NCBI GenBank assembly: GCA_002425185.1 | Contig: DILT01000014.1 | Location: 124,001-188,000 of the forward strand | From: Flammeovirgaceae bacterium UBA5585 | GTDB taxonomy: Bacteria > Bacteroidota > Bacteroidia > Cytophagales > Cyclobacteriaceae | Direction of reading: 5' to 3' | DNA: 64,000 bases | Shown: positions 41,775-51,936 of the stretch, piece after piece | Layout of the letters: each line of letters starts with the position of its first letter | How positions within the stretch are numbered: position 1 is the stretch's first letter | Notes under the pieces: model-generated | The model's input: only the letters and a program-made list of their open reading frames with translations | Told to the model about the DNA's origin: nothing | Database searches by the model: none | Program-made: the position numbers and the translations under genes

Positions 41775-44282
41775 ATGCCGGATCAGCAGCAACCATTTTT
41801 GCACAGAACGAAAGGAAAAGTAATTGCAGCATTTTTTCTGGCTGCTGCGGCTATTATTCTATCCGTTAGCATCGCCTATTTTAGCCTGGGTGAATTAGTG
41901 GAGCAAGTTGATTCCGTTTCAACACCCAACGAAAAAATACAAATATTAAACCGGTTTTTCCGGGAAGTTACCCGTGTGGAGCAGAAGCATCGGGCGGAAG
42001 CAATTAAAAACCCGCAGCATGCCTCCAAAAGAATTCTGGAGGAATCACAAGCCCTGATGATAACCCTGGATACATTATTGGCTTTACCCTGGAACAACGA
42101 CCAGGTTGAACGACTGCTGGCGATGGAGAAAATCCTGCAGGAGAGAAACCGGCTTTTTCTACGTTACCTTCGTGAACGATCCATGCAGGCCAACAATAAT
42201 GATTATTTAACGCAATTGGATTCCCTCTCGCAGTTTTTACTGCATTACAACCCTGAACCCGACAGTAATGTTGTAACCACACAGCGTAAAACAACAACTA
42301 CAACTTTCATACCCGGTACAGAAAAAACCAAAAAGGATGAGCGTTCCTTCTTTGGCAGGCTGTTTGGATCCAAAAAAAATATTACGGATAACAACTCGCT
42401 GGTGGAAGTGAGGGAAGAGTTGAGCATTATTACAGACACCGTAGCAATTGTCAGGCAGGATAGTGCCATTGAACAAATTGGCAAAATCATGCTCAACCTG
42501 GAGCAGGTGCAACGCGAGCAGCGTGCTCAATTGATGAGCAGGGAATTGGCACTTACCGAAACAAGCACCCTCTTACTCAATCAACTGTTAACCATTTTAC
42601 ACGAAGTAGAAAGCGAGGAAACAGCACTACTGCAAGCGAACAATGAACGGGCGGTGGCGTTGGTGAACACCGGCATTAACCGAACGCTTATTCTAATTGT
42701 TGTATTTTTTTTGGCTCTTGCCGTTCTCGTATTTTTTATTCTCAGCGATATTTATCGGAGTCAGTATTACCGCCAACAATTGGAGGAAGCTAAAGACCAG
42801 GCCGACCAGCTTCGCCAGGTTAAGGAACGGTTTTTGGCCAACATGAGTCATGAAATACGCACTCCGCTTCAATCCATTATTGGCTTTTCTGAACAATTGA
42901 GTAGCACCAAAAATAATCAAACAGCCATTGAAGCCATTCAGCGTTCATCAGAACATTTACTGCACATTGTAGATGAAGTGTTGGATTACAGCCGTATTGA
43001 ATCCGGAAAATTTACGCTGGAGCGTGAACCTTTCAATCTTAAGAATTTACTACATGAAATTGAAGCAGCCTTTCGATTGCAAACCGATAAAAAGGGGCTG
43101 GCGTTTATTGTGGAAATGGATGGTGTGAAGAATATCAATCTTCTGGGGGATGCCTTTCGCTTGCGCCAGATACTTTATAACCTGTTGAGCAACGCTGTTA
43201 AGTTCACTGAAAAAGGTTTTGTAAAGTTGCAGGTGAAGGCGGAAGACGCAGGCTTCCGTCTGCAATGTCGTTTTGTTATTGAGGACACCGGAATTGGTAT
43301 TCACCAGGAAGATCTGAATCGGATTTTCCAACACTTCGAGCAAGCTAACAGTGCCATCAGTCAACAGTATGGTGGAACAGGGTTAGGACTAACCATCGTA
43401 AAGGCATTGGTTGATGCCCAGTATGGAGAAGTAAAGGCCGAGAGCAAACCTGGCAATGGGGCCACCTTTACCGTTGAGCTCGGCTTTGATAAAGCACCGT
43501 TTACATCCGCGCCAGAAAAAAAACATCAGCCAAAACAACCTCAACAAAAAATCATCGAAGGCCAGGTGTTGGTGGTGGACGATGATCCGCTCATCCTCAA
43601 AGTATGCGGACTAATTCTCCAAAAAAATAATATTCCATTTACAACTGTTCAATTTCCCGAAACACTCTTAAAAGAAACACCGCCCGACAACGTATCGCAT
43701 GTATTGATGGACATTCGTATGCCCGTGGTGAATGGAATTAACCTGTGTGTGGAGTTAAAAAAAAGCTTGTCGCCAAAAACACGATTTATTGCACTAACCG
43801 CGCATGCGTTACCGGAAGAGCAAAAGAAACTTAAAACCTATGGCTTTGACGACATCCTTACCAAGCCGTTCCGTGAGCATGAATTACTTCTTGCATTAGG
43901 AATGCACAAGTATCCCGAACAAGAATCAGGATTACCAAAATTATACAATCCTGCTGTGCTGGAGCAGTTAACACTTGGCGATACCACCCTGTTTCAGGAT
44001 GTGGTAGGTCAGTTTTGCCACGACACTTCAGCGGAACTGAGTGAACTTCAGAAATTTGTTTCGGAGGATGAATCTTCGAAAGGGAGGGAAATTATACACA
44101 AACTTGCGGGGCGCACCGGACAAATGGGGGCTACCGCTCTGTCAAAAAAATTCTCCGCCCTGGAGATGAGGTTAGAACAAGGGACGAAAATTAACTTGCT
44201 TGCGGATAGCATTGATGAAGCCACAACAGAAACCAGAAAATTGATGGAACAACTTCAGCAAAAAAGTAATGCATTCGGCTAA
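41775..44282 (+). CDS. Hybrid sensor histidine kinase/response regulator with HPt
   Basis: 835 residues. N-terminal membrane helix (about 15-36), a helical sensor region with a Lys/Thr-rich linker (TTTTTFIPGTEKTKKDE), a second helix (about 303-326), HisKA with NMSHEIRTPL (His359), HATPase with LLSNAVKFTEKG and DTGIGI, a receiver domain (Asp646 in VLMDIRMPV), and a C-terminal HPt domain with IIHKLAGRTGQMG (His775). BarA-type phosphorelay architecture. The NtrC-type regulator at 44283-45632 is convergent and touching, so it may be the final receiver. Signal unknown. Confidence 0.95.
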   Translation: MPDQQQPFLHRTKGKVIAAFFLAAAAIILSVSIAYFSLGELVEQVDSVSTPNEKIQILNRFFREVTRVEQKHRAEAIKNPQHASKRILEESQALMITLDTLLALPWNNDQVERLLAMEKILQERNRLFLRYLRERSMQANNNDYLTQLDSLSQFLLHYNPEPDSNVVTTQRKTTTTTFIPGTEKTKKDERSFFGRLFGSKKNITDNNSLVEVREELSIITDTVAIVRQDSAIEQIGKIMLNLEQVQREQRAQLMSRELALTETSTLLLNQLLTILHEVESEETALLQANNERAVALVNTGINRTLILIVVFFLALAVLVFFILSDIYRSQYYRQQLEEAKDQADQLRQVKERFLANMSHEIRTPLQSIIGFSEQLSSTKNNQTAIEAIQRSSEHLLHIVDEVLDYSRIESGKFTLEREPFNLKNLLHEIEAAFRLQTDKKGLAFIVEMDGVKNINLLGDAFRLRQILYNLLSNAVKFTEKGFVKLQVKAEDAGFRLQCRFVIEDTGIGIHQEDLNRIFQHFEQANSAISQQYGGTGLGLTIVKALVDAQYGEVKAESKPGNGATFTVELGFDKAPFTSAPEKKHQPKQPQQKIIEGQVLVVDDDPLILKVCGLILQKNNIPFTTVQFPETLLKETPPDNVSHVLMDIRMPVVNGINLCVELKKSLSPKTRFIALTAHALPEEQKKLKTYGFDDILTKPFREHELLLALGMHKYPEQESGLPKLYNPAVLEQLTLGDTTLFQDVVGQFCHDTSAELSELQKFVSEDESSKGREIIHKLAGRTGQMGATALSKKFSALEMRLEQGTKINLLADSIDEATTETRKLMEQLQQKSNAFG

Positions 44283-45632
44283 TTATTCAATGCCATACTT
44301 TTCGATTTTCATATACAAGGTTTTGCGGTCAATATTGAGCAAACGTGCGGCTTTGGATTTATTGAATCGTACATCCTGAAGTGTTTTTATAATTAACTCC
44401 CGCTCCTGCTTTTCCTGCAGTAGTTTAAGATCGTAGCCGCCCGGTTCAGTGTTCAACCCTGTCGATACGTGATTATGCATCGACTGAATCATTTCCTCGG
44501 GCAGTGCCGCTATACCAATGGTTTCACCGGGTGTAAGCAATACCGCTCTTCGAATGGTATTTTTTAGTTCACGCAAGTTTCCGGGCCAATCGTATTGTTT
44601 AAATAATGTTAACACCTCGTCATCAAACCGTAACGTTTTACGATTCAGTTCTGCATTTGCCTCCGTTCTGAAAAATTCAATAAACTCCTGTAAATCTTCG
44701 CCACGCGTACGTAGTGCAGGTACATGTATTTTAAACTCATTCAGCCGGTGATACAGATCTTCTCTAAACTCGCCCTGCTTTACATTTTCCATCAGGTTCT
44801 CATTGGTAGCCGTGATAATTCGCACATCGATTTTAATTTCCTTATTACTTCCCAGTGGCTGAACCACGCGTTCCTGAATAGCCCGTAATAATTTTACCTG
44901 AACTTCGTATGAGAGATTACCCACCTCATCTAAAAACAAGGTACCACCGTCCGCAGCTTCGAATTGTCCTGTTTTATTCGCTATGGCCCCTGTAAAGGCA
45001 CCTTTAACATGGCCAAAAAGAATACTGGAAGCCAGGTCTTTTGGAAGTGCTCCACAGTCCACAGCCACAAAAGGCATAGTTGACCGGTTACTGAGTTTGT
45101 GAATTTTATTCGCTACATACTCCTTGCCCGTTCCACTCTCGCCTTCCAGCATAACCGTCATGTCGGTTGGTGCCACAACACGAATAAAATCATGAAGTTT
45201 TTTTGACACCGCTGCACTTCCTTCAACGAATTTTGATGCTGCCTGCTCTTTCAAAACCGGTGATGAATCCTTTGTTCTGCTTAGCGCTTGCTTCAGCAAC
45301 AGAAGTAATTCATCGGGATTTATGGGTTTGGTTATGTACTCAAAAGCACCTGCTTTAATGGCCTTAACAGCTGTACGTAAATCGGAGAAACTGGTCATTA
45401 AAATTACAGGTATCTCCGGCCGAAACCCTTTCATTTCAACCAGCAACTCAAGACCCTGCGTGTCGGGTAAACGATAATCCAGTAATACCAAATCCACATT
45501 CTTTCTACGAAAGGTTGATATACCGTCTTTCCCATTTTGCTCAGCCGTAACACTAAAATTGTGCTTGGTGAGAAAGCCCTCCACGATTCGGGAGAATGTC
45601 CGGTCATCTTCAATCAACAATATATCAGCCAT
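44283..45632 (-). CDS. NtrC-family sigma-54-dependent response regulator
   Basis: 449 residues. Receiver domain with LVLLDYRLPD (Asp52), AAA+ domain with Walker A GESGTGK (164-170) and the sigma-54-contacting loop GAFTGA (211-216), and a C-terminal Fis-type helix-turn-helix (NKSKAARLLNIDRKTLYMKI). When phosphorylated it should activate sigma-54 promoters from a distance. It is convergent with, and abuts, the hybrid kinase gene. A sigma-54-like promoter and a palindrome lie just upstream of the next gene, at 46063-46180. Confidence 0.96.
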   Translation of the reverse strand: MADILLIEDDRTFSRIVEGFLTKHNFSVTAEQNGKDGISTFRRKNVDLVLLDYRLPDTQGLELLVEMKGFRPEIPVILMTSFSDLRTAVKAIKAGAFEYITKPINPDELLLLLKQALSRTKDSSPVLKEQAASKFVEGSAAVSKKLHDFIRVVAPTDMTVMLEGESGTGKEYVANKIHKLSNRSTMPFVAVDCGALPKDLASSILFGHVKGAFTGAIANKTGQFEAADGGTLFLDEVGNLSYEVQVKLLRAIQERVVQPLGSNKEIKIDVRIITATNENLMENVKQGEFREDLYHRLNEFKIHVPALRTRGEDLQEFIEFFRTEANAELNRKTLRFDDEVLTLFKQYDWPGNLRELKNTIRRAVLLTPGETIGIAALPEEMIQSMHNHVSTGLNTEPGGYDLKLLQEKQERELIIKTLQDVRFNKSKAARLLNIDRKTLYMKIEKYGIE

Positions 45633-45649
45633 AGAAGGCTGAAAATAAA

Positions 45650-45682
45650 AAAGAAAGCCGGAATATCCTTCCGGCTTTCTTT
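45650..45682 (-). terminator. Terminator after the small secreted protein gene
   Basis: 14-bp arms AAAGAAAGCCGGAA (45650-45663) and TTCCGGCTTTCTTT (45669-45682); T-rich on the minus strand afterwards. It separates the gene at 45716-46018 from the response regulator. Confidence 0.8.
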
Positions 45683-45715
45683 AAATTTAGTTTACAGGTT
45701 AGCGTTAAAAGCCAG

Positions 45716-46018
45716 CTAAACTTTTTTCCCGTCCTTCTTAAACTTCACTTTCTTTGATTCAGCACCATTCTTCAACTTCACTTCGTACTCTTCCTTATTT
45801 TTGATGTGATATATTGTCTCAACGGTCCAGCCCGCAAAGTCATCGGTCTTTAGCGTATGCTGAACCGCATCAGGAAGTTCCTCTGCTTTGATCTCTACTT
45901 TATCGTCCTGAACTTCCTGCGCAACAGGTTCAGCTTTGGATTTTGAAACCTCTTGCGCTTGTGCAGCCGTAAACGATAACAGGGACAAAGCAACCATGGA
46001 TACAAATAACTTTTTCAT
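45716..46018 (-). CDS. Small secreted PepSY-like protein
   Basis: 100 residues. Signal peptide MKKLFVSMVALSLLSFTAAQ. After an acidic stretch, LPDAVQHTLKTDDFAGWTVE and YEVKLKNGAESKKVKF resemble the small PepSY-like/BLIP-like periplasmic proteins. Very lysine-rich C terminus. Its upstream region (46063-46180) has a sigma-54-like promoter and a palindrome, and it lies between ahcY and the sigma-54 activator gene, each with its own terminator. Function unknown. Confidence 0.7.
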   Translation of the reverse strand: MKKLFVSMVALSLLSFTAAQAQEVSKSKAEPVAQEVQDDKVEIKAEELPDAVQHTLKTDDFAGWTVETIYHIKNKEEYEVKLKNGAESKKVKFKKDGKKV

Positions 46019-46062
46019 GATAATAAGATTTAGTTAAACACTATATTACTTGCATCGATGGT

Positions 46063-46078
46063 TACAGGAAATGTGCCA
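46063..46078 (-). promoter_or_regulatory. Sigma-54-like -24/-12 promoter
   Basis: Minus-strand TGGCACATTTCCTGTA against TGGCAC-N5-TTGCA: the -24 half is perfect, and the -12 half has G in place but T for the critical C. Expected transcription start is near 46052, giving a 34-nt leader to the ATG at 46018. The adjacent gene encodes a sigma-54 activator. Confidence 0.4.
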
Positions 46079-46163
46079 CAAGGTCAATCAGAAATTAAAC
46101 TACTGCCTTTCAGGAAGTTGGATTTTTGCATGTGGGCGTGAGTTTACCGCTTGTGTCGATAAA

Positions 46164-46180
46164 GTCTACACTGTGTAGAC
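46164..46180. promoter_or_regulatory. 17-bp perfect palindrome, candidate activator site
   Basis: GTCTACACTGTGTAGAC: eight-base arms around one central T. It lies about 120 bp upstream of the predicted sigma-54 start, the usual distance for an NtrC-type enhancer site. It could also be a half-formed terminator, but no T-run follows on either strand. Confidence 0.4.
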
Positions 46181-46189
46181 ATTCCAACA

Positions 46190-46224
46190 TAAAAAAACCC
46201 TGTTCTCTTTCAAGAACAGGGTTT
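46190..46224 (-). terminator. Terminator of ahcY
   Basis: Arms AAACCCTGTTCT (46195-46206) and AGAACAGGGTTT (46213-46224), followed on the minus strand by a T run. It begins 22 bp past the ahcY stop. Confidence 0.85.
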
Positions 46225-46245
46225 AAATTCAAAATATTAGCTTAA

Positions 46246-47550
46246 TTAATAGCGGTAGTATTCAGGCTTAAATGGTCCGTTTACTTCTACACCAATATAT
46301 TTAGCCTGATCAGGAGAAAGTGTTTCCAGTTCCACACCAATCTTTTTCAAGTGGAGCATAGCAACTTTCTCATCCAGGTGTTTTGGCAACATGTACACTT
46401 TGTTCTCGTATTTACCGGCATTGTTCCACAACTCCAGTTGCGCCATCACCTGGTTGGTGAATGAGTTTGACATTACAAAGGAAGGATGACCTGTGGCACA
46501 ACCTAAATTAACCAACCGACCTTCGGCCAACAGGATAACCTGGTTACCATTTTTTAGGGTATACAGATCAACCTGGGGTTTTATCTCGTCACGACTGGCA
46601 TTTGATTTTAACCAGGCCACGTCAATCTCGTTATCGAAGTGACCGATGTTACATACAATGGCTTTGTCCTTCATGCTCATGAAGTGCCTGTCTTTAATAA
46701 TTCCAAAGTTTCCGGTAGCGGTAACAACAATGTCAGCTTCTTTCACGGCATCATCCATTTTCTTCACGGCATACCCATCCATAGCAGCCTGAAGCGCACA
46801 AATAGGATCAATTTCCGTAACGATTACGCGGGCTCCTGCGCCACGTAATGATGCGGCAGAACCTTTACCTACATCACCGTATCCGGCAACTACGGCAACT
46901 TTTCCGGCCATCATCACATCGGTTGCTCTGCGGATAGCATCAACCAATGATTCTTTACAGCCATACTTATTATCAAATTTTGATTTTGTTACTGAGTCGT
47001 TGATGTTGATAGCCGGCAACGGGAGTTTACCATTATGCTGACGCTCAATAAGGCGGTGAACACCCGTGGTAGTCTCCTCAGAGATACCCTTGATACCCTG
47101 AACCAGTTCAGGGTAGCGATCCAACACCATATTGGTAAGGTCACCACCATCATCCAGGATCATGTTTAATGGTTTGCCATCTTTAAACGCAAACAAGGTT
47201 TGTTCAATGCACCAATCGAATTCCTGCTCATTCATGCCCTTCCAGGCGAACACCGGAATACCCGCTGCAGCAATAGCGGCTGCGGCATGATCCTGTGTAG
47301 AAAATATATTGCAACTTGACCAGGATACTTCTGCCCCCAGTTCAATAAGGGTTTCAATCAACACAGCAGTTTGAATAGTCATGTGAAGGCAACCGGCCAC
47401 GCGAGCGCCCTTTAAAGGCTTCTGCGCACCAAATTCCTCACGAATGGCCATCAGACCGGGCATTTCAGCTTCTGCCAGTTTAATTTCTTTACGGCCCCAA
47501 TCCGCCAGGGCGATGTCTTTTACTTTGAATTTCAATGTGTCAACCATCAT
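46246..47550 (-). CDS. ahcY: Adenosylhomocysteinase
   Basis: 434 residues. Hydrolyses S-adenosylhomocysteine to adenosine and homocysteine, clearing the by-product of methylation. The NAD site [20 protein letters not shown], the segment [20 protein letters not shown] and the C-terminal FKPEYYRY are typical. Two adjacent ATGs give starts at 47550 and 47547. A TATTTTTG box lies about 50 nt upstream. No methionine-cycle genes are adjacent. Confidence 0.97.
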   Translation of the reverse strand: MMVDTLKFKVKDIALADWGRKEIKLAEAEMPGLMAIREEFGAQKPLKGARVAGCLHMTIQTAVLIETLIELGAEVSWSSCNIFSTQDHAAAAIAAAGIPVFAWKGMNEQEFDWCIEQTLFAFKDGKPLNMILDDGGDLTNMVLDRYPELVQGIKGISEETTTGVHRLIERQHNGKLPLPAININDSVTKSKFDNKYGCKESLVDAIRRATDVMMAGKVAVVAGYGDVGKGSAASLRGAGARVIVTEIDPICALQAAMDGYAVKKMDDAVKEADIVVTATGNFGIIKDRHFMSMKDKAIVCNIGHFDNEIDVAWLKSNASRDEIKPQVDLYTLKNGNQVILLAEGRLVNLGCATGHPSFVMSNSFTNQVMAQLELWNNAGKYENKVYMLPKHLDEKVAMLHLKKIGVELETLSPDQAKYIGVEVNGPFKPEYYRY

Positions 47551-47600
47551 TTTAAGTGTATTTTCAGGGTTTTACTATATGCCTATAAAACAAGCAGGTG

Positions 47601-47608
47601 CAAAAATA
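47601..47608 (-). promoter_or_regulatory. Promoter -7 box of ahcY
   Basis: Minus-strand TATTTTTG matches TAnnTTTG; expected start about 46 nt before the ATG. No recognisable SAH riboswitch is seen in the short leader. Confidence 0.5.
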
Positions 47609-47727
47609 CCATAAAGGTTTTAAAAATCCTTACAGCCTCCTACGCACGTTTATTAAACTCCCGTCAGCTTAAATTGTTTGAACCTTAATCAGAATCATGC
47701 TGTTTCTTTACCATTATTTTACTTCAA

Positions 47728-48381
47728 ATGCGCAAACAAAAAATCAAAATTGATGTGGTCTCGGATGTGGTTTGTCCGTGGTGTTATATCGGTAAACGCA
47801 GGTTAGAAAAGGCTGTGCAAAGTCTATCCGATAAATACGACTTTGATATCACCTATCATCCGTTTGAGCTTAACCCGCATATTCCTGCAACCGGTTTAAA
47901 TCAAAAAGAATACCTGACTAACAAATTCGGAGGGGAAGAGCGCTATAATCAAATTACCGGGCACGTAACGCGCATAGCCGCTGAAGAAGGTTTAACTTTC
48001 AACTTTCAAAAACAGGCCGTTTCACCCAATACGCGAAATGCCCATCGCATAATTCAATGGGCTAAGGCTTTTAATAAACAGCTTGAGGTAAAAGAAGCCA
48101 TGATGAAAGCCTATTTCACGGATGGTGTTGATCTGAGTAAACCTGAAAATCTGGCTTCAATAGCACAAACAGTTGGCCTTAATAAATCCGAGGTAGAAGC
48201 CATATTGCAATCTTCAACAGGCCTTGCCGAAGTTGAACAGGCTGAAAAAGAAATGCAAAAGCTGGGAATTACCGGTGTGCCTTTTTACATCATACAAAAC
48301 AAATACGGCTTATCCGGTGCACAACCCTCGGCAACATTTATTGAAGCTATTGAAGAAGCTGCCGTGAAGCAGGTTGCCTGA
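47728..48381 (+). CDS. DsbA-family oxidoreductase, FrnE-like
   Basis: 217 residues without a signal peptide. The thioredoxin-fold motif CPWC (Cys16-Cys19) sits in VVCPWCYIGKRRLEKA, and the later TGVPFYIIQNKYGLSGAQ is the cis-proline region. FrnE-type proteins act in the cytoplasm as thiol isomerase/oxidoreductases, some in polyketide or stress pathways. Convergent with the Asp-box gene, one base apart. Confidence 0.9.
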   Translation: MRKQKIKIDVVSDVVCPWCYIGKRRLEKAVQSLSDKYDFDITYHPFELNPHIPATGLNQKEYLTNKFGGEERYNQITGHVTRIAAEEGLTFNFQKQAVSPNTRNAHRIIQWAKAFNKQLEVKEAMMKAYFTDGVDLSKPENLASIAQTVGLNKSEVEAILQSSTGLAEVEQAEKEMQKLGITGVPFYIIQNKYGLSGAQPSATFIEAIEEAAVKQVA

Positions 48382-48382
48382 T

Positions 48383-49711
48383 TTATTTTTTCTTTTTCTT
48401 ACCGGTTTTGGGTTCGGGCTTATGGCCGATAAGATCTTCATGCTTAATTATGGAAGTCCATAGGCTGGTTTTGCCATTATCCATACGCGTCCAGACTGGC
48501 ATTATAATTCCGTTGTTAGCCGCAATACTGATTTTATTCCCAAACGGAACATCGGCTGAGGGTATAAATGGCTTGTCGCTGATCTTTACATTTTTAAAGG
48601 TTGCCCCATTGTCGATAGAGTAGGCTAAGTAAACATCCGTTTGATCATCCTCATATTCTCTGCGATCGTAGTATACAATATAGATGTGGCCACTAACATG
48701 ATCTACGGTCATGGCCGGCATAAACTGGTAACTTCCCGGTTCATCATCATTAATCCGTAACGGTTGGGTCCAGTTATCGCCATAGTTAAGCGAACGCATA
48801 AAATAAATATCTGTATCATTAGGCATACTTTCCTCTGACCAAACCAAATACAACGCTCCATTAAACAAGCTTTTGCTGTTATCGCACACCAGCGTTGGTA
48901 AGCCGTTTATTTTTTGGATACCCGGTACGGAAAAACTGCTGCCTCCGGCCTGCTCTGTTACAGCAATATCATTTGAAAGCCACATGGTTCCGCCATCGAA
49001 TGACCGGTCGAGGTAAATAATACCCTCATGTGTCCAGGCAATGAATAACCTGCCATCACCCGAAACAGCCGGTGCCGCACCACGCGCAGTATTATCACCA
49101 TCCTTACAATCACCGGATTTAGAAATCACAACAGGTTTCGACCACTTTGCTCCTCCTGATGATTTACTAAACAACACCTGAGATTTACAACCCTCATCGG
49201 CACTGCCGTAGTTGTCCATTTCCGTCCAGGCAACAAAAATATTTCCTTTCCGGTCGGCTATAGCCCCGGCATTGAATTGATCTTTTGGCGGATTATGCCC
49301 GATGGACGTTCCGCCATCCCAGGTAGTACCTCCATCCTTTGATTTTTTGATGACTATGCGATCCAATATTTCATCGCTTGCCCAGTTTTTGCCGGTAGGA
49401 TCGGAGTGATGGAGATAATACATGTTGCCGGAGAAATCGGAAACAAGTACCGGGTTATCCCATACACCAAATGCTGAGCGCGACTTCGTCTTTTTCCAGG
49501 TTGAGCCACCATCCGAAGTTAAATATAAATGATCGGGAAAAGCGGCTACCAGTATAGTAGTGGGTGTTTTGTAATTAATGGTTACAGTGGGTTCTATCGG
49601 AAACCGACCGTGTTTATCAGCCATACTATCAAGCAAAATATTTTTAAACTGACCAAAGGCTGGAAGTACCAGCCCGGCCATCCATAACAAATTGATTGCA
49701 ACCTTACTCAT
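48383..49711 (-). CDS. Secreted BNR/Asp-box repeat protein, sialidase-like fold
   Basis: 442 residues. Signal peptide about 1-21 (INLLWMAGLVLPAFGQF). Five Asp-box-like repeats: SDGGSTWKK, SKDGGTTWDG, SFDGGTMWLS, SLNYGDNWTQ and SIDNGATFKN, which mark a six-bladed sialidase-like propeller. The arginine triad and nucleophile tyrosine of true sialidases are not evident, so enzymatic activity is doubtful. The C terminus is lysine-rich (PKTGKKKKK). Its ATG overlaps the antiporter by four bases. Confidence 0.82.
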   Translation of the reverse strand: MSKVAINLLWMAGLVLPAFGQFKNILLDSMADKHGRFPIEPTVTINYKTPTTILVAAFPDHLYLTSDGGSTWKKTKSRSAFGVWDNPVLVSDFSGNMYYLHHSDPTGKNWASDEILDRIVIKKSKDGGTTWDGGTSIGHNPPKDQFNAGAIADRKGNIFVAWTEMDNYGSADEGCKSQVLFSKSSGGAKWSKPVVISKSGDCKDGDNTARGAAPAVSGDGRLFIAWTHEGIIYLDRSFDGGTMWLSNDIAVTEQAGGSSFSVPGIQKINGLPTLVCDNSKSLFNGALYLVWSEESMPNDTDIYFMRSLNYGDNWTQPLRINDDEPGSYQFMPAMTVDHVSGHIYIVYYDRREYEDDQTDVYLAYSIDNGATFKNVKISDKPFIPSADVPFGNKISIAANNGIIMPVWTRMDNGKTSLWTSIIKHEDLIGHKPEPKTGKKKKK

Positions 49712-51873
49712 GACTCTCCTTTTAATAATTTCTTTACAAAATCTCCTGCCCGGTGTAAATTTTCCTTAATGGGTGTCGCCAGTGGAACATCCAGGTACTC
49801 CAGGTTCTGTACACCTTCCGGAACATACTGCTCAGGATAGATAACAAGAATATTATTTTCCTGAAAATATTTCGATAGCTGATACGGTAACTTATCGAAG
49901 GCTGCAACATACGAAAGTGTTGCTTTGCGGGCAGAAATTACCACAAATAAATCATCCGATTTTACTTCACGTGCCAGCACCAGAAAATCTTCCCAATCAT
50001 CAAACTCCACGGTCTTCATTTCCATCGGATTTTTATACTCGCGATTAAGTTTTACCGCGGCATCAAGGGAAGCCGTTGATCCGTAAAAAGAAACACTGGA
50101 GCCCGTTTGCAGGGCCAGGTTATGAATTCTATCAAACAACTTCTCAAAACCTGATTCATATTGGGCCTTTTCAGGCATGGCCACAATAATTTTTCTTATT
50201 GTATTCAGCGGTTGTACCGATTTAAAAACAAAGATCATTTTTTCAGTACTCCGTAATAAGTTATCCGTTTTGTTGCCTAAAAAAGAATCGATCAATCCAC
50301 TTTTAAAATGCCAGCCAATAATAATTTCTGAAATGCCCTTTTCCTTAAGCGTATGGATTATTCCACTGGATATTTTTAGATCATAACGGATCATGGCCTC
50401 CAGTTGCTGATCTGAGCCGGCCGCAAATTTTACTGCCTGCTCCATTACTTTATCCGCTTTTTTTCGTCTGTCAATAGCCCGGTCTTCGTGGTCATCAATC
50501 ACATGAAGGGCATAGAGAGGCTCTTTGTTTTTGGGATCTTTAATAAGTGTGGCCAGGTTTATGGATGCTTCAACCGTTTCAGGGTTTGCAATGGAAATGA
50601 GTATTTTATCTTTTGGAACTTCTTTACTGGAAATGGTGTCCACTTCTTCGGCAACAGCAATTTTACGGGCTGCGCGCTCAACCGCCATAGAAGCAACCGT
50701 ACACGTTACCAGAATCATAAGAATGGTGCCGTTGAGCACATCGTCATTGAGTAAGCGAATAGGGTCACCCGTTTCTGTTTGACCTATAATGATGTTATAG
50801 CCAATGAGTACGGCAGCCAAGGTTGCTGCTGCCTGAGCGCTGCTTAAACCAAAAATAATTTTGCGTTCATCGTTGGAGAGTTTAAACGTTTTCTGTGTAG
50901 CAATGGCCGCAAGAAATTTGGAGAGTAACGCTACGGTAATCATAGTAGCAGCTACAATCAGCGCCATGGGTCCATTAAACATGACGCGCAAATCCACCAG
51001 CATACCCACACCAATCAGAAAAAAAGGAATAAATAAAGCATTGCCCACAAACTCCACCCTATTCATGAGTGCAGATGTATGGGGAATAAATTTATTGAGG
51101 GCTAATCCAGCTAAAAATGCACCAATAATGGCTTCTACTCCGGCCATCTCAGCCAGGAAGGCGGCCAGAAAAACCATACCTAACACAAAAATGTATTGCG
51201 ATATCTGATCATCGTAGCGCTTGAAAAACCAGCGCGTTAAAAAAGGAAAGCCGATCAGCACTACACCTGCAAACAGGATTACCGAAACACTTAAGCGAAT
51301 CCAAAAATCCTGACCAATCTCGCCTTGTGCCATGCCTGCAATTACCGCCAATACCAAAAGCGCCATCGTATCGGTAATCATAGTACCTCCCACCGTAATG
51401 GTAACCGCCCTGGATTTTGCAATTCCTAACCGACTTGCTATAGGATAGGCTACCAGTGTGTGCGAAGCAAACATACTTGCCAGCAAAACAGAGGTCAATA
51501 AACTGTAGTGTAACAGAAAATAACTTGCAGCAGTACCCAAAATCATGGGAATGGAGAAGGTGTATAGTCCAAACACAATACTCTTTTCTTTATTTTTCTT
51601 AAATCCGGCAATGTCCATTTCCAGGCCTGCCAAAAACATAATGTAGAGTAAGCCCACTGTTCCGAAAAGAACGATGCTGCTATCGCGCAACAAAAAGTTA
51701 AATCCATGAGGCCCGATCAGTACGCCCGCTATGATTAATCCTATGATGTGCGGAATTTTAAATTTATTGAGAAGAATGGGGGCGAATAAAATAATGAAGA
51801 GTACTAACGAAAAAATCAGTACCGGATTTTTCAATGGAAGAGAGAAATCAATTACAGTAGCCAGCATAAGCAT
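49708..51873 (-). CDS. CPA2-family cation/proton antiporter with C-terminal USP-like domains
   Basis: 721 residues. About 12 membrane helices in the first ~400 residues (IPHIIGLIIAGVLIGPHGFN, then FLAGLEMDIAGF and GAFLAGLALNKFIP). From about 430 onward the soluble part has USP-like segments (DKILISIANPETVEASINLA and a second near 550 with RKIIVAMPEKAQYESGFEKL). Kef/NhaS-type Na+ or K+/H+ exchange at the inner membrane, possibly regulated by the soluble domain. No Kef-type RCK/TrkA-N domain is visible. Translationally coupled to the Asp-box protein. Confidence 0.9.
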   Translation of the reverse strand: MLMLATVIDFSLPLKNPVLIFSLVLFIILFAPILLNKFKIPHIIGLIIAGVLIGPHGFNFLLRDSSIVLFGTVGLLYIMFLAGLEMDIAGFKKNKEKSIVFGLYTFSIPMILGTAASYFLLHYSLLTSVLLASMFASHTLVAYPIASRLGIAKSRAVTITVGGTMITDTMALLVLAVIAGMAQGEIGQDFWIRLSVSVILFAGVVLIGFPFLTRWFFKRYDDQISQYIFVLGMVFLAAFLAEMAGVEAIIGAFLAGLALNKFIPHTSALMNRVEFVGNALFIPFFLIGVGMLVDLRVMFNGPMALIVAATMITVALLSKFLAAIATQKTFKLSNDERKIIFGLSSAQAAATLAAVLIGYNIIIGQTETGDPIRLLNDDVLNGTILMILVTCTVASMAVERAARKIAVAEEVDTISSKEVPKDKILISIANPETVEASINLATLIKDPKNKEPLYALHVIDDHEDRAIDRRKKADKVMEQAVKFAAGSDQQLEAMIRYDLKISSGIIHTLKEKGISEIIIGWHFKSGLIDSFLGNKTDNLLRSTEKMIFVFKSVQPLNTIRKIIVAMPEKAQYESGFEKLFDRIHNLALQTGSSVSFYGSTASLDAAVKLNREYKNPMEMKTVEFDDWEDFLVLAREVKSDDLFVVISARKATLSYVAAFDKLPYQLSKYFQENNILVIYPEQYVPEGVQNLEYLDVPLATPIKENLHRAGDFVKKLLKGES

Positions 51874-51936
51874 TGAAAAGCTTCAATATAAAGAAAAAAG
51901 AGTGGCGGAGTAAGTAAAGTCGATACTACGTTTGCC

